The notes below the pieces were generated by a model. The model was not told the DNA's origin, made no database searches, and saw nothing but the letters and a program-made list of their open reading frames with translations. From Desulfobacter sp. (GTDB lineage: Bacteria; Desulfobacterota; Desulfobacteria; Desulfobacterales; Desulfobacteraceae): a DNA stretch of 64,000 nucleotides. The position numbers were made by a program, and so were the translations under genes. Below are positions 17,313 through 27,761 of this stretch, piece after piece. The number at the start of each line of letters is the position of its first letter. Position 1 is the stretch's first letter. The DNA is taken from the NCBI GenBank assembly GCA_028768545.1, contig CP054838.1, positions 186,001 through 250,000 of the forward strand, read 5' to 3'.

Positions 17313-18363
17313 GATCCAGGTCCTTGTACCGGTACCCATTCCAGGCGTCATGGTCAAAGAGGCGTCCGGCCGGGGTCAGCCCGTAAAGGGCGTCTGCCGC
17401 CATGAGCACGACGGCATTGGTCCAGGAGATTTTATCTTCCGGCCAGATCACCATGTCCGGATAGGTATACCCGCACCAAAAGGTATGATCGTCAAAGACC
17501 CGGTTGTGAATCCATGAAAACAAAATACCGGCCTTTTGTTTGCGCCCCATACCGTGAAGCGCCAGCACCAGTTCCGCGGTTTCGGCAATGGTGACCCAGG
17601 GCTGATCAGAGACACAGCGGCACCCCTGGCCTTCAATCACATACTTGTTCCAGTACTTGTCAACGCGGGCCGCGGCCTTTGCCCCTCTCAGGGCCCCTGA
17701 CAAAATAGGATAAAACCAGTACATGGAAAACCTGGATTTGGATACATTATAAGTATGAATATTTTCCTGGATGGATATTTCCAGACGAAGGAGCGCCTTT
17801 GCCCATTCATCTTTTTTCCTGCCCAGGATTTCGGCAATGGCCAGGCCGCATTTCAGGCTCATGAAAATAGACGAAGATCCGGCCAGCAGGGACATAGGAT
17901 CCACCTTGCCTTCAGGACTTTTTGCCCAGTAGATTTCGCCGGATCCGGTCTGAAGGGTCAAGGCAAATTCAATCCCTTTTTCCATGGCAGGCCAGAACCG
18001 GGAAAGTTCTGATTTGTCCCGATAAATCAAATATTGGTGGAAAAGGCCCACAGCCATGTAACAGGCCATATGGGTCTCGCATGTCCGGTCTTCGGGCACC
18101 CCGTTTACATATGAAGAATACCAGGACCCGTCATGATTCTGGGTCTTCACCAGCCAGTCCAGACCTGCCAGGGCCTGGGCGTGGCACCCCCCGATGTTCA
18201 GTCCCATAACCGACTCCACCAGATCCCAGGGATCGGTTTTTCCGTTGATATGCCAGGGGATGTCACCGTTATCCTGCTGAAGAAAGGCAATGCCCTGTGT
18301 AACTGAGTCTATGTTCAGAGGAAATTCAGGGTGTATGTTTGCGGGTATACGAGGCATTGGCAT
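17305..18363 (-). CDS. Alpha/alpha-toroid (prenyltransferase/squalene cyclase-like) protein
   Basis: 352 residues. Helical repeats with aromatic-rich turns (WLVKTQNHDGSW, GIEFALTLQTGSGEIYWA, PWVTIAETAELVLALHGMG, SWIHNRVFDDHTFWCGYTYP) suggest the six-hairpin toroid shared by terpenoid cyclases and protein prenyltransferases. I see no DxDD or DDxxD cyclase motif, so a cyclase activity is doubtful; a polysaccharide-processing or binding role is possible. It is translated with the acetyltransferase (8-base overlap) and is divergent from fadN-fadA across a 311-base control region. Confidence 0.65.
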   Translation of the reverse strand: MPMPRIPANIHPEFPLNIDSVTQGIAFLQQDNGDIPWHINGKTDPWDLVESVMGLNIGGCHAQALAGLDWLVKTQNHDGSWYSSYVNGVPEDRTCETHMACYMAVGLFHQYLIYRDKSELSRFWPAMEKGIEFALTLQTGSGEIYWAKSPEGKVDPMSLLAGSSSIFMSLKCGLAIAEILGRKKDEWAKALLRLEISIQENIHTYNVSKSRFSMYWFYPILSGALRGAKAAARVDKYWNKYVIEGQGCRCVSDQPWVTIAETAELVLALHGMGRKQKAGILFSWIHNRVFDDHTFWCGYTYPDMVIWPEDKISWTNAVVLMAADALYGLTPAGRLFDHDAWNGYRYKDLDRD

Positions 18364-18590
18364 CTTTCAAGTTTGTAATATCCGTTTAAAAAACCCAATC
18401 ACCGTATCAAACCCCTTTTATTTTTACAAGACGCTTAAATTTTTATTCATGAATGATAATTCATACCTCAAGATGATTTGCCCCCCCGGGATCCCCCCGG
18501 AAATGATCTTTGGAGATTTTCACACACAAACCTTTGAAATTGATAAATATTTTACCCATTCCCAAACCAATCCCATAAAAATATTTTTCC
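18364..18590. other. Upstream part of divergent control region
   Basis: No gene. AT-rich, and it contains one copy of the inverted-repeat operator at 18449-18464 and runs of C and G near 18481-18500. It separates the toroid-protein gene from the fadN promoter. Confidence 0.5.
18449..18464. promoter_or_regulatory. Inverted-repeat operator, copy 1
   Basis: ATGAATGATAATTCAT: arms ATGAAT and ATTCAT with a 4-base spacer. It is the same length and spacing as the copy over the fadN start, 174 bases away centre to centre. Confidence 0.55.
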
Positions 18591-18619
18591 TTGACAATCC
18601 AGACCCATTTCGATAAATC
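18591..18619 (+). promoter_or_regulatory. Sigma-70 promoter of fadN-fadA
   Basis: Perfect TTGACA at 18591-18596, 17 bases, then TAAATC at 18614-18619. The expected start near 18626 lies inside the downstream operator. A strong AGGAGG ribosome site follows at 18663-18668. Confidence 0.6.
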
Positions 18620-18622
18620 AAA

Positions 18623-18638
18623 ATGAATGGTCATTCAT
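18623..18638. promoter_or_regulatory. Inverted-repeat operator, copy 2, over the fadN start site
   Basis: ATGAATGGTCATTCAT has 7-base arms around GT. Together with copy 1 the consensus is ATGAATGnTnATTCAT. The half-sites resemble those of TetR-type fatty-acid regulators (Bacillus FadR uses TGAATG and CATTCA half-sites). Its position over the start suggests repression. Confidence 0.65.
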
Positions 18639-18674
18639 AATATTGAATATATACTCGAACTTTAGGAGGAAATC

Positions 18675-21083
18675 ATGGTAAGAAAGATCAGAAAGGCTGT
18701 AGTCATCGGGTCCGGAATCATGGGAGGCGGGATTGCTGCCCTTCTTGCCGGTGCCGGTGTTGATGTACTGCTCCTGGACATCGTTCCTTTTGACTTAACA
18801 GACGAAGAAAAAAATGATCCTGCTGCAAGGAACCGTATTGTAAAAGCAGGTATGGATGCAGCCCTTGCATCAAAACCCTCTTTGTTTTTCAACAAAAAAG
18901 ATGCCGGCAGAATTGCCATTGGCAATCTGGACGACGACATTGAAAAACTGGCTGAATGCGACTGGATCGTAGAAGTGGTTGTTGAGAACCTCAAGATCAA
19001 AAGAGATCTCTTTGAAAAGGTTGCCAAAGTCAGAAAAGAAGGCGCCATCATCTCTACCAACACCTCGGGTATCCCTCTTAAAGACATCTGTGAAGGCTTT
19101 TCCCCGGAATTTAAAGAACATTTCATGGGCACCCATTTCTTTAATCCGGTCCGGTACATGCACCTGCTGGAGCTGATTCCGGGAGCTGAGACCAAACAGG
19201 AGATCCTGGATTTCATTGCCGGATTTGGCGAGAAAAACCTGGGTAAAGGCATTGTATGGGCCAAAGACACGCCCAACTTTGTGGGCAACAGAATCGGTAT
19301 CCATGGCATTGGCGCCGCCATCAAATTCATGGTGGAAGACGGCCTGACCGTTCCTGAAGTAGACGCCCTGTTCGGCCCGGCCCTGGGTCGTCCCAAAACA
19401 GCTATATTTAAAACCACTGACCTGGTCGGCCTGGACACCATGGCCCATGTGGCCCAGAACTCCTACGAACTCTGCACGGACGATGAGCAGAGAGAGTCCA
19501 TGAACCTGCCCGAATTCATCGGAAAAATGGTTGAAAAAAACATGCTGGGCAACAAGACCCAGGGCGGTTTTTACAAGACAGAACTGACTCCGGAATGGAA
19601 AAAACTGCGCAAGGTCCTGAATGTTGAAACCCTGGAATATGAAGATCTGAACCGGCCGACCTTTCCCTGCCTGGATGAGGCCAAGAAAAAAGCCACCCTG
19701 GTTGAAAAAATGGCCTGTGTTCTCAAGGGCGAAGACCGTGGTGCCAAATTTGCCTGGAAATGCATGTCAAATGCCTTCCAGTATGCGGCCAACCGGGTAC
19801 CTGAAATCGCAGATACCATCGTTGAAATCGACAACTCCATGAAATGGGGTTACAACTTTGAAATGGGTCCCTTTGAAGCCTGGGATGCATACGGTGTTGA
19901 AGCGTCAGTAGAAAGAATGAAGGCCGAAGGCCTGGACGTGCCGGCCAATGTTCTGGCAATGCTGGACAAGGGTGTTGCCTTTTTTTACAAACTTGAAAAC
20001 GGCATTCGGTATTATTACGACTTCTCCTCAGGCGAATACAAAGCGGTTCCCGTATCTAAATCCATGGTTTCCATTGCTGCGGCCAAGGGCAACAACAAAA
20101 CCGTCCTTGAAAATGGTTCCGCCAGCCTTGTAGACATCGGAGACGATGTATTCTGCATAGAATTTCATACCAAGATGAACGCCATCAACGGTGAAATCGT
20201 TGACATCATGGCAGATGCCAGGGACTATGTGGACAAAAACGGTTGCGGTCTGGTCATCGGCAATGAAGCCGGCGGCATGCCCGGCGCCTTTTCTGCCGGA
20301 GCAGACCTCTCCTTTATCTCCAAACTCTGCCACGATAAAAAATATGCTGAAATCGAAGCCTTCCTAAAGGTTGCCCAGGATGGTATCCAGGCGGCCAAAT
20401 ATGCTCCCTACCCGGTGGTTGCCGCTCCCTACGGCATGGTTCTGGGCGGCGGTTGCGAGACCTGCCTGGGCGCAGACCGGATGGTGGCCCATTCAGAGCT
20501 TTACATGGGTCTGGTCGAAATCGGCGTGGGCCTTCTGCCCGCCGGCGGCGGATGCATGAACCTCTGGAAAAAATATGTCACTGCCCTTCCCGGTAAAACC
20601 GTGAAAGAGGTGGATCTGGCCAGAATCTTTATCCAGTGCTTTATGAAAGTTGCCATGGCAGCCGTTTCCATGTCTGCACCCGGCGCCCAGAGTAACGGAT
20701 TCCTCGGCCAGGCCGACCGGATCGTCATGAACCGGGACAACCTCATTGGTGAAGCCAAAAAAGAAGTATTGAAAATGGTGGATGACGGATATGTGCCCCC
20801 GGCCAAACAGCCCCTCAAGGTGTTTGGTAATGCAGGCCAGGGAATGATCCAGGCAGAGCTTTACAACATGCTCAACGGCAAATTCATGAGCGAACATGAT
20901 GCCTTTTTGGCAACACGGATCGGATATGTCATGAGCGGCGGCGAAGTAAAAGTCGGCAGTGAAATTGATGAAGAGACGATCCTCAAGCTGGAAAGGGACG
21001 CTTTTGTTGACTTCTGTAAAGAAGAAAAAACCATTGCCAGAATCGACCATATGCTGAAAACCGGCAAACCGCTCAGAAACTAA
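18675..21083 (+). CDS. fadN: 3-hydroxyacyl-CoA dehydrogenase / enoyl-CoA hydratase (FadN-type)
   Basis: 802 residues. The dehydrogenase domain comes first: Rossmann motif GSGIMGGGIAALLAGAG at residue 16, THFFNPVRYMHLLELIPG with the catalytic His, and DTPNFVGNRIG. The C-terminal crotonase domain (about 490-720) follows, with oxyanion-hole motif GAFSAGADLSFI and a Glu in GLVEIGVGLLPAGGG. This order is that of Bacillus FadN, the reverse of E. coli FadB. It performs hydration and NAD-dependent oxidation in beta-oxidation. The thiolase lies 13 bases downstream. Regulation is probably by a TetR-type repressor through the two operators. FadN is the family name; the in vivo chain length is unknown. 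Confidence 0.93.
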   Translation: MVRKIRKAVVIGSGIMGGGIAALLAGAGVDVLLLDIVPFDLTDEEKNDPAARNRIVKAGMDAALASKPSLFFNKKDAGRIAIGNLDDDIEKLAECDWIVEVVVENLKIKRDLFEKVAKVRKEGAIISTNTSGIPLKDICEGFSPEFKEHFMGTHFFNPVRYMHLLELIPGAETKQEILDFIAGFGEKNLGKGIVWAKDTPNFVGNRIGIHGIGAAIKFMVEDGLTVPEVDALFGPALGRPKTAIFKTTDLVGLDTMAHVAQNSYELCTDDEQRESMNLPEFIGKMVEKNMLGNKTQGGFYKTELTPEWKKLRKVLNVETLEYEDLNRPTFPCLDEAKKKATLVEKMACVLKGEDRGAKFAWKCMSNAFQYAANRVPEIADTIVEIDNSMKWGYNFEMGPFEAWDAYGVEASVERMKAEGLDVPANVLAMLDKGVAFFYKLENGIRYYYDFSSGEYKAVPVSKSMVSIAAAKGNNKTVLENGSASLVDIGDDVFCIEFHTKMNAINGEIVDIMADARDYVDKNGCGLVIGNEAGGMPGAFSAGADLSFISKLCHDKKYAEIEAFLKVAQDGIQAAKYAPYPVVAAPYGMVLGGGCETCLGADRMVAHSELYMGLVEIGVGLLPAGGGCMNLWKKYVTALPGKTVKEVDLARIFIQCFMKVAMAAVSMSAPGAQSNGFLGQADRIVMNRDNLIGEAKKEVLKMVDDGYVPPAKQPLKVFGNAGQGMIQAELYNMLNGKFMSEHDAFLATRIGYVMSGGEVKVGSEIDEETILKLERDAFVDFCKEEKTIARIDHMLKTGKPLRN

Positions 21084-21096
21084 GGAGGACTTTCAA

Positions 21097-22275
21097 ATGA
21101 AAGACGCATATATTGTACAATCCGTCAGAACCCCGGGCTGCAAGCAGAGAAGAGGTCTTTTCAACCAGACCCGGCCCGAAGAGCTGGCATCTTTTATCAT
21201 GAAAGAAGCCGTTGACAGAACCCCCAACCTTGAAGCCAAGGACATTGACGATGTCATGATAGGCTGCGCCTTCCCCGAAGCGGAACAGGGACTGAACCTG
21301 GGCCGGGTCGCCGCTAGAATGGCCGGCTTTCCCAACGAGGTTTCCGGCGCCACCGTCAACCGGTTCTGCGCTTCCGGCCTTGAAGCCATTGCCCTGGCCT
21401 CTGCCCGGGTATCCATGGGCTGGTCTGACATCTGCATGGGTGCAGGCTGCGAATCCATGACCTTTGTTCCCATGGGCGGCAATGTGCCCCGTCCCCATCC
21501 TGAATTTTCAAAGACCAACCCTGAAGATTATATTTCCATGGGCATCACGGCTGAAAACGTGGCCAACCGCTACAATGTCACCCGGGAAGACCAGGATATC
21601 TTTGCCGCGGCATCCCAGGACAAGGCAGCCGCTGCCAGGGATAATGGTAAATTTACCGAAATTGTCCCCACCCCGGCCTTTAAATTTGTCAAACAGGCCG
21701 ACGGCACCTACAAAAAAGAATCCTTTATTGTAGAGCATGACGACGGTATCCGGCAATCCACTCCCGAAGGGTTAGGCAAACTGAGAACCGTTTTTGCCGT
21801 AAACGGATCCGTAACCGCAGGTAACTCTTCCCAGACCACGGACGGTGCTGCAGCCACCATTATCGCGTCCAAGGAAAAATGCGAAGAACTCGGTCTCACC
21901 CCCATTGCCAGGCTGGTTGCCTATACATCTGTGGGATGCCGGTCCGATGAAATGGGTGTCGGCCCCAGATATGCCATTCCCGCAGTCCTGAAACGGGCCG
22001 GCCTGACCATTGACGACATTGATATCTATGAAATCAATGAAGCCTTTGCCTCCCAGGCCCTCTACTGCATCAGGGAACTGGGCCTTGAAAAATATATGGA
22101 TAGAATCAATATCCACGGCGGTGCCATTGCCCTGGGTCATCCCCTGGGATGTACCGGAGCAAAACTCACAGCCACCTGCCTTGCCAACCTCAAAGAGGTG
22201 AACGGTAAATATGGAATCGTTTCCATGTGTATCGGCGGCGGCATGGGCGCTGCAGGCATATTTGAAAGACTATAG
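21097..22275 (+). CDS. fadA: Acetyl-CoA acyltransferase (thiolase)
   Basis: 392 residues, typical thiolase length. The start has an AAGGAGG site. The nucleophilic Cys lies in NRFCASGLEAIALA near residue 90, the catalytic His in GHPLGCTGA near residue 348, and the second Cys in CIGGGMGAAGIF near residue 378. It cleaves 3-ketoacyl-CoA to acetyl-CoA and a shortened acyl-CoA, the last step of beta-oxidation. In an oxidising sulfate reducer this would feed acetyl-CoA to complete oxidation. It forms an operon with fadN and is followed by a clear terminator. Confidence 0.95.
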   Translation: MKDAYIVQSVRTPGCKQRRGLFNQTRPEELASFIMKEAVDRTPNLEAKDIDDVMIGCAFPEAEQGLNLGRVAARMAGFPNEVSGATVNRFCASGLEAIALASARVSMGWSDICMGAGCESMTFVPMGGNVPRPHPEFSKTNPEDYISMGITAENVANRYNVTREDQDIFAAASQDKAAAARDNGKFTEIVPTPAFKFVKQADGTYKKESFIVEHDDGIRQSTPEGLGKLRTVFAVNGSVTAGNSSQTTDGAAATIIASKEKCEELGLTPIARLVAYTSVGCRSDEMGVGPRYAIPAVLKRAGLTIDDIDIYEINEAFASQALYCIRELGLEKYMDRINIHGGAIALGHPLGCTGAKLTATCLANLKEVNGKYGIVSMCIGGGMGAAGIFERL

Positions 22276-22300
22276 CATGATCTTGTTGTTTGTTTAAAAA

Positions 22301-22341
22301 GAACCGGTTCTTCTTGTTTTCAGGGAAGGACCGGTTTTTTT
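22301..22341 (+). terminator. Rho-independent terminator of fadN-fadA
   Basis: GAACCGGTTC, a 14-base loop, then GGACCGGTT running into a T7 tract. The stem is about nine pairs with one G-T, starting 26 bases after the fadA stop. Confidence 0.85.
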
Positions 22342-22708
22342 GTCTATCCTTATCCTGTGCCCCGAAAAGATGCCGGAACAAACGGTTTGAATGCCTTTTT
22401 TTTTCCTGGCTCCAAAAATCATTGAACACGCATACGTCTCCTGAATTTTAAGACCCCGCTTTTAAGAAATTTCTCAAAAAAAAGCACATCTTTCGCTTGC
22501 AGTTTCTGGCATTTTATTGTGCATACAATCTCACCGTTTACCTCCCGATTTAAATCTCCGGAGAGATAAAACTCATTATTTTAAAGCAATAGATTAAGTC
22601 TATTTCCTCAGCCTGTCCCGGCTGGGGGCATGTGTGCTACAGCGTTTGCCCCCAATGCGGGACCGGACCCGGGAAAAGAGTATTTTTATTTAAAAGGCGC
22701 ATCCATGG
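22342..22708. other. 367-base gap upstream of interrupted kinase
   Basis: No gene. It contains a 7-base perfect hairpin, GGGGGCA and TGCCCCC (about 22624-22653), inside a GC-rich patch, probably in the 5' leader of the kinase. A sequence at 22508-22523 resembles a -24/-12 promoter but has the wrong spacing. Confidence 0.45.
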
Positions 22709-25006
22709 ATGCAAAAAAGGAGGCTCGTGGTTAACAGAATCATACCCCCCAAGGGGATAAAAACCAGTATCCGGTCAAATTTTTTCTTCTACTATTTTGT
22801 CTTTGGGCTGATTCCCCTGGTTACCCTGGGTTTTTTTTCCTATAAAACCGCCTCAGACGCCCTGAAGAATCAGGCAAGGGAACAATTGGGGCATCTGGCT
22901 GAAAAAACCGCCCACCAGGTGGATGCCTTTTTTGAAAATATTGAAAAAGACATTATCATGTATTCGGATTGTCTATTTATCCGGCAGTTTTTTTCCAAGC
23001 ACACCCCAAAAAAACCCTCTGGCGCCATTGAAAGATACCTGAAAGGGCACAGCCATTGCCGGCAAATTCTTTTTTTGGATTCAACGGGCAGACAGATCAT
23101 GGGCGTCCCGGACAAGGCAGAGCCCTGGAACCCGTCCCGGTTTGCCGCAGCCTGGGACCGGGATCTTTACTTTTCAGAAATCCTGCACAAAGACGGAGAG
23201 GCCTTTCTCCTTCTGTCTAAAAAGGTATATGATTTTAAGACCCCGAATCGGGCGGTGGGACTTCTTGTCTTTGAAATCCGTGCCAGTGCGCTCACCGCCT
23301 TTGTCTCTTCCTTGAAAATGGGGACCCGGGGGTATGGATTTATGATGAATAACCAGGGACATATCATCTACCACCCGGATAGTACACTCCAATGCGCAGA
23401 CAACGTTGAAATCCTGGGGGATAAGGCGTTTTCAAAATTACTCTTTCGCATGAAATCAGGACAGAGGGGGGTCGGGCCGTATCGGTTCAGAAACAAGGAT
23501 AAATTCCTGGTCTTTGCCCCCTGTAGTAGACAGCCCTGGAGTGTGGGCATCGCCCTCCGTCAAAACGAATTCATGACAGAGATAACCTGCCTGAGGAACA
23601 AGGTGATCACCTTTGGAAGTTTGTTGGTTTTACTGGTTAGCCTGGTCATCATGACCTTTGTCAAAAGCTTTACCCTGCCCATCCAAAAGCTGACCTCCAG
23701 GGCAAGGGCCATTGGCCGGGGGGACCTGGATCAGGTCATATTGATCTCTTCTCCAACCGAACTTCAGTGTTTGGCCATGGAGTTTAACAATATGGCGGCC
23801 AGGCTGAAAAAGAGCATGAACGAAACCATTGCCCTGAAAACCTTTAACGACGATATTTTACAAAGTGTCTCGTCGGGCATTATCACCATAGACTGCTCAG
23901 GGAGCCTGACCTCAATTAATAGAAGTGCGAAAAATATTCTCGGCATTCTCCCGGATATGGTTGACCCGGGCAAAACAACAAAATTCCTCCCCCCCGGCCT
24001 GACCAAAGTAACTCGGCTGTTAAACCATACCCTGGAAAAAGGCGAACCCCTCACCCAAGATGAATCAGAGTACCCCATAGCCCAAGGCGACCCTGTGTTT
24101 TTAGAAATTACGAGGGCGTTCAAAATTCTGTGTCAGTTGAATGAAAGCTGATATACTCAGCTAAATAAGGAGAACTGACATGCCCGAAGAAAACACCGAA
24201 TTTGATTTTCAAAAAGCCCTTAAAGGCATCCAGGAAGGTAAACCCTTCACAGGTAAGGGCGGCGTCCTTACATCATTAATCAAAAATCTTGCTGAAGCTG
24301 CTCTTGAAGGAGAGTTGGAGTCCCATCTCGGGCAGGAAGTTTCTGCCAACCGCCGTAATGGAAAAAGCAAAAAGACCATTAAATCCCTGGATGGTAAATT
24401 TGAGCTGGAAACCCCGCGTGACAGGGCCGGAACCTTCTCTCCACAGATCGTCAAAAAACATCAGACAACGCTCAGCGATGAAATTGAAAGAAAGATAATA
24501 GCCCTTTACGGCCTGGGCATGAGTTATAATGATATGGCTTCCCATTTACAGGAAATCTATGGACTTGAGATTTCAAATGCCACTCTGAGCACCATTACCG
24601 ATAAAATCATCCATACCGTCAAAGAATGGCAGGCCAGGCCGTTGGAAAATGTGTACCCAATCGTATGGCTTGATGCCATACATTATAAAGTACGAGAAAA
24701 CGGAAAGGTCGGCAGCAAAGCCGTTTACACAATTCTTGGGGTGAATATCGAGGGCCGCAAAGAGGTTCTTGGGCTGTACATATCCGAGAATGAGGGTGCG
24801 AACTTCTGGCTGCAGGTGTTAACAGACCTTTCAAACCGAGGGGTAAAAGATATCCTGATTGCCTGTGTTGATGGTCTAAAAGGTTTTCCCGAGGCCATTG
24901 AGACCATATTCCCGGACACAGAAGTTCAACTCTGCGTAGTCCACCAGATCCGAAATTCATTGAAATACGTTGGTTCCAAAAATAAAAAGGAATTTATGGC
25001 AGATCT

Positions 25007-26317
25007 CAGTAGTGTCCGGTTAGGTTGTTGCATATAAAAAGCATCTAAAATCATTGAAAAAACAGTCGGTTTTGTGTTGACAAATGTGCGTAAAAATTTT
25101 TGTGCGCCTTGAAAATTTAACTCAAGGAGCTCAAATGACGCACATCTCAGTCCCTAAAAAACAACTACGGTCCCTGAACTTTGACAATTTCAGGTGCCCT
25201 CTGATAAAGTCACTTTCAAAAGCACCGGAATTACAATCTCGAGGAGACCGCCCTTTAAAAATGACATTCGAAGACCAGATAAATGCTTTGGTTTATTTCC
25301 ATCTTCAGGAGCACAAGTCTGCCCGACATTTAATTCAGGATCTCAAGGAGAATGTTTTTGCTAAAGAAAATATTGCGCCAGACGGTGGTATCAGCCGTAG
25401 TAGTTTCTGTGAAGCCATCAATCACAGGGGACTCGAACAACTGCAATTTATCTTTGAGGATCTTTATAAACAGGCTCTTGAGTGTCATCCGGGTGAACAC
25501 GCCGAGTTAGGAGAGTTGGTTTCCATTGACGGTAGTCTCATAAATGCAGTCCTTTCAATGCACTGGGCGAACTACAGAAAAGGAAGTAAAAAAGCCAAAG
25601 TACATTGCGGATTTGACATTAATCACGGAATCCCAAACAAAATCTTTTTGACTGAAGGCAACGGCGCTGAACGCACTTTTGTTCCCAAAATACTTTCCAA
25701 GGGGCAAACAGGTGTTATGGATCGTGGATATCAATCCCATAAAGAATTTGACCTGCTTCAGGAGCAAGGCAAACATTTTGTCTGCCGTATAAAAACCAGG
25801 ACAACAAGAACAATTATTGATAACCACGAGACCCCTTCCGACAGCTACATTTTTTATGATGCACTGGTTAAACTTGGTACTCCGAATCAAAACCAGACGA
25901 AAAGGCCTGTTCGGGTTGTTGGCTATAAAATTGCTGGCGTCAAATACTATGTGGCAACTGACAGGCATGATTTAACAGCGGAACAAATAGCAACAATTTA
26001 TAAACTCCGGTGGACCATTGAGGATTTTTTCAAATGGTGGAAAGAACATCTGAAGGTATATCATCTCATTGCCCGCAGTGAATACGGCCTTATGGTTCAG
26101 ATTCTTGGCGGCCTTATCACTTACCTGTTACTGGCAATCCATTGCCAAAAACAGTTTAATGAAAAGGTCACGATCAAAAGAGTTCGGCAGCTGCGAACCG
26201 CCATTCTAAATGACCTGTTTGGCTGCGAGGAGCAGGGCTCTCATAGTTCAAACAGGGACAATATTGTCAAAGATCAAAAAATTATTGAGCAAGCAAAAAC
26301 CTAACCGGACATCACTG
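25007..26317 (+). mobile_element. IS4-family insertion sequence nested in the IS256-type element
   Basis: 1311 bases. Inverted-repeat ends start CAGT and share TGTCCGGTTAGGTT (left 25013, right end at 26317). A perfect 9-base target duplication, GGCAGATCT, flanks it at 24998-25006 and 26318-26326. This marks a recent, clean insertion, younger than its host element. Confidence 0.95.
25135..26304 (+). CDS. IS4-family transposase
   Basis: 389 residues from the ATG at 25135, preceded by AAGGAG. The longer frame starting at 25084 lacks a ribosome site. The DDE residues are in ELVSIDGSLINAV, TGVMDRGYQSHKE and LRWTIEDFFKWWKEH. The last matches the IS4 signature Y(2)R(3)E(6)K exactly. Intact and probably functional. 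Confidence 0.93.
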   Translation: MTHISVPKKQLRSLNFDNFRCPLIKSLSKAPELQSRGDRPLKMTFEDQINALVYFHLQEHKSARHLIQDLKENVFAKENIAPDGGISRSSFCEAINHRGLEQLQFIFEDLYKQALECHPGEHAELGELVSIDGSLINAVLSMHWANYRKGSKKAKVHCGFDINHGIPNKIFLTEGNGAERTFVPKILSKGQTGVMDRGYQSHKEFDLLQEQGKHFVCRIKTRTTRTIIDNHETPSDSYIFYDALVKLGTPNQNQTKRPVRVVGYKIAGVKYYVATDRHDLTAEQIATIYKLRWTIEDFFKWWKEHLKVYHLIARSEYGLMVQILGGLITYLLLAIHCQKQFNEKVTIKRVRQLRTAILNDLFGCEEQGSHSSNRDNIVKDQKIIEQAKT

Positions 26318-27761
26318 GGCAGATCTAAAACGTGTTTATAAAGCGGTCAATAAGGATCTGGCCGAAGAAGAACTGGATATCTTGGAAAATAAATGGAATG
26401 ACAAATACCCGATTGTGATAAAATCCTGGCGGAACAACTGGGAACGCCTCAGTCATTTCTTTAAATATCCAGAAGAGATTCGACGGATAATATACACCAC
26501 AAATACCATTGAGGCTGTGCATCGACAGTTTCGAAAACTGACCAAAACAAAGGGATCATTCCCGAACCAGGACAGCCTGTTAAAGCTGCTTTACATGGGG
26601 ATCCAGAACGCCAGTAAAAAATGGACAATGCCGATTCAAAATTGGTCACTGACAATTTCCCAGTTGGCAATTTTCTTTGAAGGCCGGCTGGATAAAGAGC
26701 TGGGAATTTGATAGGGATTTATTTACAGATGGAAAAGATGGTTCCAGGAACTCCACTCCAGCAAAAGTCAACTCCTCCGACGTGGCTGATTGAAGGCCCA
26801 TTCTCGGACCTGACTTTTACTTCCGCTGGCGCTGAGGCAGATCCGGGAACCGAAACCGTGACACAGAATTCTGAACATTCCCGAAATTTACCACCTCATT
26901 GCTCAATGACAGATCCGGACAGGTGATGGGCGCCATTGCCGATATCAGGGACGTGACCCTGAAAAAACAGATGGAATCGCTCATGATCCGGGTGGATAAA
27001 CTGACCTCCCTCGGGGTTTTGTCTGCCGGCATTGCCCATGAAATAAGGAACCCCCTGGCGGGAATGAAAGCCTGCTGCCAGGTCCTGGCCCGGAAAATCA
27101 CCCAGGGAAAACAACAGGTACTGATCGCCGGGATTCTAAATGAAATTGACCGGCTCAACACTATTGTGACGGACCTGGTCACCTTTTCAGGCTCTACCCC
27201 CCATTACCCCGGCCCCGCTGATATCGGAGGCATCCTGGAAAAGACCCTGGGCCTGTTAAAGGATACCATAAAAAAGGCCGGGATAGAGGTGATCCAACCC
27301 CATACCGGTGAAGGGCCGCCGGCGTTTGCCGACCGGGAGCAGGTTCAGCAGATTTTTTTAAACATCATTCTCAACGCTGTAAACGCCATGCCTGATGGCG
27401 GTAAGCTTACCATATCCCTGAAGACCGTCCCCGAAGATCGTTTAAAAAGAAAAAAGGGGAAAGGAGAATCTCCCCAGGCCAAGGGCTCAACCCAAAACGG
27501 TTTGGAAATCACATTCACCGACACCGGCTCAGGCATAAAGAAAAAAGATCTTGACCTGGTGTTTAACCCCTTTTTCACCACAAGCCCAAAGGGGAGCGGC
27601 CTGGGGCTTTCCATTGTTCACAAGCTTGTGGAAAATAATAAAGGGGTGATATTTATCACCAGCACCCATGGCCAAGGCACCCGCATGACCCTAATTCTGC
27701 CGGCTGCCGATCCCGCAGCATTGCGCCGGAATATGACAAAACCAGACAAGAGGACAAGTTG

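Larger units (their letters stand above)
24180..26711 (+). pseudogene. IS256-family (mutator-type) transposase, interrupted
   Basis: Parts are 24180-25006 and 26327-26711. Together they give 1212 bases, or 403 residues, the normal size for the family, with frame continuity EFMADL then KRVYKAVN. The first part carries the mutator-type DDE region (PIVWLDAIHYKVREN and LIACVDGLKGFPEAI). The second has TTNTIEAVHRQFRKLTKTKG with the catalytic Glu. Start supported by AAGGAG. It was intact until the IS4-type insertion. Confidence 0.92.
24112..26882 (+). mobile_element. IS256-family element, itself interrupted by an IS4-family element
   Basis: The ends share GTTCA(A/G)AATTCTGTGTCA as inverted repeats (left at 24119-24135, right about 26858-26875). 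The left flank is GAAATTAC at 24104-24111. The right flank at 26883-26891 is the same with one extra T, which fits the 8-9 base duplication of the family. Without the nested element it would be about 1.45 kb. The insertion site lies in the PAS domain of the kinase. Confidence 0.88.

Noticed and set aside
18662-19441. 259-residue minus-strand open frame opposite fadN
   Set aside because: It is a shadow of the conserved fadN frame, with Ser/Thr/Met-rich low-information sequence and no ribosome site.
22505-22525. Sequence CTGGCATTTTATTGTGC upstream of the interrupted kinase resembling a -24/-12 promoter
   Set aside because: GG and GC are 11 bases apart instead of the required 10.
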